Shown in pieces: positions 56,970-64,000 of a DNA stretch of 64,000 nucleotides. Made by a program: the position numbers and the translations under genes. Location: contig CM064427.1 in the NCBI GenBank assembly GCA_032690845.1, positions 13,527,501 to 13,591,500 on the forward strand. The letters run 5' to 3'. A model generated the notes under the pieces. The model did no database searches. It saw only the letters and a list, made by a program, of their open reading frames with translations, and was not told the origin of the DNA. Positions within the stretch are counted from its first letter, which is position 1. The number at the start of each line of letters is the position of its first letter. The stretch is from Eleusine coracana subsp. coracana (lineage: Eukaryota; Streptophyta; Magnoliopsida; Poales; Poaceae).

Positions 56970-58260
56970 AACTACCACAAATATGGCTTTTAGTGGTGGC
57001 AGTCCAAAGGTCGTAGCGAGCCGCTAAAGATGGCCACCGCTAGAGAGCCAAGAGGGACTGTCCTAAGGCTAGCTCTCGCTTTAGAGGCCTCATTAGCAGG
57101 CCGCTAAAGATGGCCCCTGTTTATAGCGGCGATTGGCAATGCCAACCGCCTTTAAAAATTGCCTAGGCTATAAATGTCATGTTCGGACAGCTTCCATCCT
57201 CACTCGAACAGTGTCGTTCCAAAAATTTGGGCAAATCATCAAATCAAGGAGAAAGAGGTTTTGAGTTCTTTTTTTTATAGGATTTTGCTCTATAAGGTAA
57301 GGGGAACTCATTCCATATTTTTTTTCTTTTATTTTGAAATAAAGTTGAATTTTGAGTTTTAAGTTTGTTAGGTCTTCATCAAATTTTAGTTCAATTCTTT
57401 TGATTTGTCTTGTTCTAGTGGGTTGGAGTTGAGTTTATGTTAGCATACATTATCTATTTTCCTCGCAACAAAAAAATCAGCTATACATAGCCTCTTTTAT
57501 ATGGATCAAAATCAAGATCTAATTTGCTTACTAGAGAGAGAAAGAGAGGAAGAGTTAGGGCATAAGGATGTTAATTTTTTTAATTCTTGATAAAAATTAT
57601 ATAATATATAGAATAACTTGTTGTATGTTATATTTTACATTTTATAATTTTTTTCACTACATATATTTTATTTTTCAATATATGTAGTTTACATTTTAAA
57701 AAATTTCATTATACTTGATTAATAAATTAAAATTATTTGTTTCATTTTAGTGTAATTAGTCATTTGGGATGGATAGATCTTGGATGTATGAGGCATGAAG
57801 ACCGGAGCCATTATTTGTGCGAGAAGTCTCCATATTCGTTGAACGGGCCGCACAACATGCTCGACGTAAAAGGACAACAAATATATATTGTGTTTGTGGC
57901 TGCTTGGGGCAACAACGTCCACTCTCCTCTTGCTGAAGCTGAAACATTGCACAGTCCCATACTCTATAGTGACCACATGCCCGAGCCACTGGTAGTCACT
58001 ATTGAAGGTTTCATAGATATTGCAGCAGTAGTTCAAGTTGTGGCTCTGCTAGTTACCGTCGACCCAAAGGACCCACAAACGAAGCCAAAGATTGATAAGT
58101 ACTTGGCCGGAATGAAAAAGCAATTAGCTGCCACCGGTAGAATCGTACTGCAAGATCCTCGAGACATATTGTCGTACGAGGATAATATTTTTGACAACCC
58201 TGATGTCAATGTGGATTACCCAAAATTCATATTTGGTAAGCCACTTGTATCAAAATAATA
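56970..58260 (+). pseudogene. CACTA left end with TNP2-type transposase start fragment
   Basis: ACTACCACAAATATGGCTTTTAG at 56971 resembles the CACTA terminus at 31314, with the first C apparently A. Subterminal GCCGCTAAAGATGGCC repeats follow at 57030 and 57100. A start at 57768 reads MDRSWMYEA and then stops. MDRSWMY is the usual start of En/Spm-type TNP2 transposases. An overlapping frame stays open to 58258 but does not look like the rest of TNP2. No right terminus was found. Confidence 0.55.
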
Positions 58261-58509
58261 TGTACAAGAACCTACCGTGGGAGATATGGAAGTTACACGA
58301 CTAGTACATGATGGCATCGAATGAAGGGGTCAACACGATCAATTGAAAGATTCCATCGATGGTGTTCAATGAACCAGGTGAGTTCAATTTGGGGGGTCTT
58401 TGCAGTTCTTCCTTCAGGAGTTCACATGTTTCCTGATTCTCGTCCTCCTCTTTAATGAAATCTTCTGATTCTTCCTCGAGGGCAGATTCAAGAGAATCAA
58501 AAGGTAGAA

Positions 58510-58710
58510 TTAACCTTCATGTTTTATCGCAAAAGAGGCCTCTATAGCGGCGGGTAGCCTCAGGACTGTGTTACACTCCTGAACAATCAGCTTATGTTGA
58601 AGTTTATTCCAATCACCATTCACACTCCTGACGGTATGAATGTACCATTGCTTCGCATTCTCCATGAGGGAAAATAGAAATAATTTCCACCGTAGGGTTT
58701 CCTGTGTCAT
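58510..58710 (-). pseudogene. Isolated gypsy gag fragment
   Basis: The minus-strand frame reads LRWKLFLFSLMENAKQWYIH and VNGDWNKLQHKL, a gag capsid block. Neighbouring sequence (58400-58850) has acidic remnants but no LTR. It belongs to a different gag subfamily from those in elements A and B. Confidence 0.6.
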
Positions 58711-59176
58711 CCCCTAACGGTGAGGCATGAGCATAGTTGCTCGAACTCTCACAAATGATGAAACAGGTTTTCACTATGTAAACCCGAGGAGGATTGCTCC
58801 CAAACCATGTCTACAAAGTCAGGACGAAGTTCAAAGCTAGATCAAAGAATTGGTTCTGCTAATGGCGGTGGCTCAAAGAACTCGCCCTTTGGAGCAGAAA
58901 GGTTTTGAATGGTAGGGTGCTCCAACGGAGAAAAGAAATGAGAAATAAAGCACATGAGCTCTTTCCCGCCAGCCGCCAACGAAAGGTCACCTTGCCGCCC
59001 CTTGCCACCCCCATCAGAACCACCCCTCTTGGCCACCTAGATGGCAGCGCCAAGCTCCCGTGCCACCCGCTAACCCTATTTGGGTGGCGTGTCGGCTCAC
59101 CGCCGCCCATATCTAGGATTGGTAGCATCGGCGCCACCATGGATCCTGGCCAGAGCGTGCCCAGCTCCAATCTTGG
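58711..59176. other. Left flank of gypsy element C
   Basis: GC-rich sequence from 58950 onward, with open frames on both strands and no recognised domain. It ends in CTTGG, the left half of a likely target duplication. Confidence 0.35.
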
Positions 59177-60076
59177 TGATGTGGACAAGGGTTTCCGATC
59201 TTCTGATAGATTCTGATAATCTTGATTAAGGCGGAGGCCATACACAAATCGATCCGGCTTTCGAACGACACGTTCTGAACCCCGCAATCGTAGCACAATG
59301 TCTCCTCTGGTTATCAACCGTTCAAGAACAATTGACCTCACCGAGAAGGCTTATCCTTTCCTGCAAATCAAGAACACAAGCAAGAACAAAGAAGAATGTA
59401 ACCAAATTTGCAAGTATACGATGAATCTCACAAGTTGGAGTCTCACAAACTGATCAAACGGCAAAACTGTTATCAATAGAATAATCTAAGCAAAACCCAA
59501 ACCCTAATGAAGAGGCGGTGGCTGTATATGAGGACCCTAGGGTCGTTCAAGACCCCCTGGACGCAGCCCTAAGTGGGCTCAACTCGATACATGGCCGAAA
59601 GACCGATTACGGTATCACAGCACCAGGACAGATTCTGGAAGTAGATTTGTTTTGGCGATTGCTGACGGCTCGGGATGAATTTTGACATGGGACCGATTGG
59701 GTTGGAAATTTCTTTTCGTTATGTTTCCAGGCATATGTAGAACGTCCAAATCCGAGTCCGTATGCGTCCTGGGCGTCCATTTTAGTGCAGACTGGTCCTG
59801 GGCTCCAAAACAGACTCAAAGTCGGTTTTGATTGGGCCTCCACCTTGGCTTGGACGTCCTTGCTGGCCCATCACGTTTCCAATCACCTCCCCAGATATCT
59901 CATTATCATCTCCATGATTTCTAGTAATAATTAATTCCTTAGATAATAATCTATTCTCAAAACTATATAAGAAAAACTTTAGAAACGATCTCATCTGTAA
60001 TTTCAGGTGATGCACATGAACTTTCATCTTAGTTGGAGGAGTGTTGTGTGTATCCATGAGTGTGATGTACTCATCA
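59177..60076 (-). repeat. 3' LTR of element C
   Basis: It starts TGATGTGGACAAGGG and ends GTACTCATCA on the plus strand, matching the right LTR closely over its full length. Confidence 0.9.
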
Positions 60077-60747
60077 TTCTCCCCCTTTTGAATTAGAGTC
60101 ATCCTCGACTCGATCCCATCTCTTTCTCCCAATAGTGGTCTCAAATCTGAAATATAAAATATGGAACTATTCCCAAACATGGAATGCACCTCGTGTTTAT
60201 ATGTGTTATGAAAATTATCATCACAATGTGAAATCACAATAGAAGGCATGCCATGCAAATTAATGACCACTTTGAAAACTTGCTCAGCAATATGAACGTC
60301 ATTCTTACTCTTATGACAAGATGGAAAATATGTGATCTTAAAAACACTAGAAAAACATGACATAACATGGTAATTGTTATTGCGGTTTTCTAGTTCATCA
60401 TTTGGTTGTACAACATAAGGAGTATTCATGTTTGAGCAAATATAAACTTTATGCACCATAAATACACCTCTATGATCAAAGTTTCCTATAGCATAAAATT
60501 TGTTTCTTGTTAGTAAAGGCAATTCAGTTTGAGAAAAGATTTGCTTCTTCATGGTATTTAGATCACCAAGAACATCAAATTCAATATAACCCAAAGTATT
60601 TAGAGAAGACAATAATTTCTGCTCATCCTTTTCACATGTTATTAAAATCAAATATTTTATTTCAGCACTAGTAGGTGAATCATAAGCAAAAACATCAAGC
60701 TTATTCATTTGTAGTGGCAAAGGTATAAGTGAAGCAGTGGCACACAA
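60077..60747 (-). pseudogene. Gypsy integrase C-terminal remnant (element C)
   Basis: The block AEQVFKVVINLHGMPSIVIS (about 60290-60340) corresponds to the integrase core stretch before the second catalytic Asp. The expected SDRD/SDN motif reads SHCDDNF, so the site is altered. Near 60130, ISDLRPLLGERDG and an acidic stretch match the integrase tail of this gypsy group. The N-terminal 100 or so residues are not recognised. The frame runs on into the LTR to 59782. It is in frame with the protease ORF, separated by a stop at 60784. Confidence 0.65.
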
Positions 60748-60783
60748 CTCCTCTTTATCACAAGGATCAGTAGATAAATCAAC

Positions 60784-61585
60784 TTATGGCAAAGACAAAT
60801 CAAGACAAGGTTCTAATACAACGAGATTGTTGAAACAATTCATCACATCAAGAAAGCTCTTACCTGAAGCAACAACATGTTCTTCATCTTTCTCACTATC
60901 CTCTTCTTTGTGTAAAACCTGAAATGTATTAGTTGCAACAAGAGGCAAGGAAATATGTTCATCATCTAATTCAGATTTTGATGTAAGTGTTGTAATATTT
61001 GAAACAGTCCATTCTTTTCTAAACGGTTCATTCTTTCTTCTTTCAAGCCTTTGTTGATCTTCTTCTAAAATTTCAGCAGTGGTCATAGGTTTAAGAGTAA
61101 CTCTTCTACCATTGTATTTAAATGAGTAGTTATTTATAATGGTATTGTGTGAAGCATTATTTGTAATAATCCAATGTTTACTCAATAACAAATGACATGC
61201 TTGCATAGGTACTATATCAAATTCTGCACTATCCTTATAAGAACCAATAAAAAATTCCATGCATGTAATTTTATCTACCTTTATCTTACCAAAATAATTT
61301 ACCCATTGGATGTAGTATGGACATAGGTGTGGTTGTGTTGTCAATCCAAGCTTCTCTACTAATTCTAAACTTGCGATGTTGCGGCTACTCTCCATCAATG
61401 ATAACACGACAACGTCGATCCTTCACAACAAAGTGAGTCTGAAATAAATTGTTCAATTGATTTTGCTCTACCTTCTCCATTTGAGGACTGAGCACTCTTT
61501 GTACTACATCACTCATATTGTTCTTATTAGACGACATTGAATCATCACCATGAGTGGGTAACCTGTCATTGTTAGTAGGAAACAA
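60784..61585 (-). pseudogene. Gypsy gag tail and protease region (element C), frameshifted
   Basis: The segment from 61585 encodes a short gag tail ending CRVIIDGE, the start of a protease-like domain. An extra base near 61390 shifts the frame. The rest continues from 61407 with SSRNIASLELVEKLGLTTQP, then IGSYKDSAEFDIVPMQACHL and LLSKHWI, matching gypsy proteases. Gly-Glu-Ser follows the Asp, as in related grass elements. The domain ends before an acidic linker, and the frame stops at 60784. Confidence 0.75.
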
Positions 61586-62594
61586 GAAAACACTCGGAAG
61601 TATATTTTCCTATCACTACTATGTGATCACACTGTAAACTCTCAACAAGCAAAGGGAAGCATCTTATCAAGCTCTTACAAAGTTCTTAATTACAGCAAGC
61701 AAAGGATACCTTGGAGAGTGTGAACTGATGATTACGAGAGTCAAAAAAAAATTGTGCCTATTCAGAAGGAAATATATGGAGCTTGGATAGGCAATATTAG
61801 GTAGCAAGGATTAGCAAAATTTCAATTCAGAAGTTGCAAAACTGAATAATAGTCCCAAGCTAGTCTATGTCACCGGCGTAAACTTGTCTCGGACCTAGTT
61901 CAAGCAAGCAAGCAAATGACTCAACAAAGGACACAAAGAATGCAAGCAATTCTAAATTTGTATCTTTTCTTTTTTTCTACTTCCTTTTTTTTGTGTGACT
62001 TTTTCTCTTGTGCACTTTTACCTTTTTCTTTTCTTTTCTTGAGAATCAGAACTGCAGCAAGGTATTGCAAGTTTTACAACCAATGGAATCCCAGAATATT
62101 TTTTTTTCTTACTACAAGTGCAGCAAAAGGATTCTTGTAACAACACAACTAAAACAAACTTCTATAATAAGATCAAGCACTAATTGGTTGGGTTTTGATC
62201 ACAATGAGACAGCAGCAGAGCACTCTAATTTTCTTTTGCATATGAAAGTAGAAGGCTAGATGTTAAAGAAATATTTAGTGCACACAATTCCAGCAATACT
62301 ATTATCTCAACATGTGCAACACTGATTTTTTCCCTTGTTTGTCTATGACAAGGATATGCACGACTCAAACAAGACCAAAGAACAAGCACTAGACCAGCAA
62401 CACAATGACTTTATAGGGACTAAAATTCAAAGAAGCAATCTGAAATAAAAATTTGCAAGTCACAATAGGGTATAGGACAGCGGAAACACGACGAACCGAT
62501 ATTTTTGTGGGGCAATTTTCTGGACTATAGGATAGAAGAAATAAACAAGGATAAAGGCGAACCTAACGGTATACCTAAAGCTCTGATTACCACT
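61586..62594 (-). other. 5' internal non-coding part of element C with primer site
   Basis: AT-rich, pyrimidine-rich sequence without gag. The primer site on the minus strand (TGGTAATCAGAGCT, plus 62579-62592) equals the initiator-tRNA-Met motif with one extra A. The gag N-terminus is absent, so the element has lost gag as well as RT. Confidence 0.6.
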
Positions 62595-63491
62595 TGATGT
62601 GGACAAGAGTTCCCGATCTTTCGATAGGTTCTGATAATCTTGATTAAGGCGGAGGCGATACACAAATCGATCCGGCTTCCGAACGACACGTTTTGAACCC
62701 CGCAATCGCAGCACAACGTCTCCTCTGGTTATCAACCATTCAAGAACGATTGACCTCGCCGAGAAGGCTTATCCTTGCCTGCAAATCAAGAACACAAGCA
62801 AGAACAAAGAAGAATGCACCCAAATTTGCAAGTATACGATGAATCTCACAAGTTGGGGTCTCACAAATCGATCAAACGGTGAAACTGTTATCAACAGAAT
62901 AATCTAAGCAAAATCCAAACCCTAATGATGAGGCGGCGGCTATATATGAGAACCCTAGGATCATGCAAGACCCCCTGGACGCAGCCCTAAGTGGGCTCAA
63001 CTCGATACATGGCCCAAAGACTGATTACGTCGCAGCACTAGGAAAGATTCTGGAAGTCGATTTGTTTCGGCGATTTCCGACGGTTCGGGATTAATTTTGA
63101 CATGGGACCGGTTGGGTTGGAAAGTTCTTTTTGTTATCTTTCCAGACATATATAGAACGTCCAAATACGAGTCCGTATGCGTCTTGGGCGTCCGTTTTAG
63201 TGCAGACTGGTCCTGGGCTCCGAAACAGACTCGAAGTCGGTTTGGATTGGGCCTTCACCTTAGCTTGGTCGTCCTTGCTGGCCCATCACGTCTCCAATCA
63301 TCTCCCCAGATATCTCATCATCATCTCCATGGTTTCTAACAATAATTAATTCATTAGATAGCAATCTATTCTTAAAACCACATAATAAAAACATTAGAAA
63401 CGATCTCACCTACAATTTCAGGTGATGCACATGAACTTTCATCTTAGTTGGAGGAGTGTTGTGTGTATCCATGAGTGTGATGTACTCATCA
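62595..63491 (-). repeat. 5' LTR of element C
   Basis: Direct repeat of 59177-60076. It begins TGATGTGGACAAGAG next to the primer site and ends GTACTCATCA. Confidence 0.9.
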
Positions 63492-64000
63492 CCCGGTCCC
63501 CTCCGCCTGAAGTCGACCAACTCCCTCTACCATCTCCCGCGAGCCATCTCGCCGCCGCCCAAGATCCGGTTCGCCCCCGCCAAAGCTTGTCCCTTGGCAT
63601 GCCCGCCCCTCCCGTCATTGGCCTCTGACCTGGTGCACATAGGGGTCCTGCCGCCATTCCTCCTCATCGTCCCGCCACCATGGACATGTCGCCCCCTCCA
63701 CCGCTCCTGCCTCATAAGACCGCAGCCAAGGGCAAGGCTGCCCCCACACCGAGGGGCAAGGCCAGCACGCAACACCGACAAGGACTCTCAAAGCCTTCAT
63801 GTTCTGTTGTTGTCCATGCCCGTCCAAGCTGTGCACGTCGAGGTTGAAGCCCAAGCACACGTCGAGTTCCAATCCATGCTTTAGAATGATTTTCCCACTG
63901 AGAGCAAAACAGAGGACGACCTCAACATGTTCGACAAAATGAGTCAAAGGTACATCATCGACCTTTCTGTCTTCTCTTTGACATTCTTGAATTGAGGACC
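63492..64000. other. GC-rich right flank, no gene supported
   Basis: This continues the GC-rich sequence interrupted by element C. Pro/Arg-rich open frames exist on both strands (63456-63884 and 63527-63947), with no recognised domain. The region runs off the window. Confidence 0.35.

Larger units (their letters stand above)
59177..63491 (-). mobile_element. Compact Ty3/gypsy element C, RT lost
   Basis: LTRs of about 0.9 kb (59177-60076 and 62595-63491) flank a 2.5-kb interior. On the minus strand a primer site follows the right LTR and a polypurine tract (CAAAAGGGGGAGAA, plus 60077-60090) precedes the left one. Protease and the C-terminal part of integrase are recognisable, and RT and RNase H are missing between them. 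The flanks CTTGG and CCCGG agree at 3 of 5 positions, differing by two C/T transitions, so the duplication call is tentative. Confidence 0.85.

Noticed and set aside
58842..59341. 160-residue minus-strand ORF crossing the edge of element C
   Set aside because: It spans the junction of host flank and LTR, so it cannot be a conserved gene.
1..64000. CRISPR arrays, rRNA and organellar insertions
   Set aside because: All direct repeats seen are explained by LTRs, the coding 45-bp array, LTR minisatellites or small local duplications. No rRNA or plastid-like stretches were noticed by eye.

Overview
The window is nuclear DNA of a grass (Poaceae), most likely an Oryza-type genome. The grounds are the dense nesting of LTR retrotransposons and CACTA transposons, a Stowaway MITE in an intron, GT-AG introns, and a single recognisable host gene of a plant-only family (BURP domain). 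No bacterial operons, rRNA genes, convincing tRNA genes or CRISPR arrays were seen. The species call is inference.

Layout. Positions 1-18210 are one minus-strand, Athila-like Ty3/gypsy element (A). It is cut by the window start, and its 3' internal region carries a second retroelement (1350-11701), whose own LTR carries a third insertion (1873-6218). Positions 19793-30992 are a small CACTA transposon split by a 10-kb minus-strand Sirevirus-type Ty1/copia element (20107-30197). A second, complete non-autonomous CACTA element lies at 31314-32887.

The host gene is at 33583-37662. It has four exons: a signal peptide, a short conserved N-terminal segment, a huge exon of about 36 tandem 15-residue tyrosine repeats, and an intact BURP domain. 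Phase-consistent splice sites support the model, but one base is missing inside the repeat exon, which would truncate the protein. A Stowaway MITE sits in intron 2.

Downstream are an unannotated spacer (37663-40840), a 3.55-kb long-LTR-like element (40841-44394), and a second, plus-strand member of the Athila-like family (B, 45671-54546). These are followed by a copia LTR fragment (55355-55570), a CACTA end with a TNP2 start fragment (56970-58260), a stray gag fragment, and a compact Ty3/gypsy element that has lost its RT (59177-63491).

Elements A and B are the same kind of element. Each has gag, an ATHILA ORF1-like protein, a duplicated primer-binding-site motif and similar 3' non-coding DNA, and neither has a recognisable reverse transcriptase or integrase, so they look non-autonomous. 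Aligning A with B, and the inverted arms within 1350-11701 with each other, reveals pre-insertion sites and fixes several insertion boundaries. Every transposon reading frame seen is broken. Apart from the BURP gene I see no host gene I would defend.
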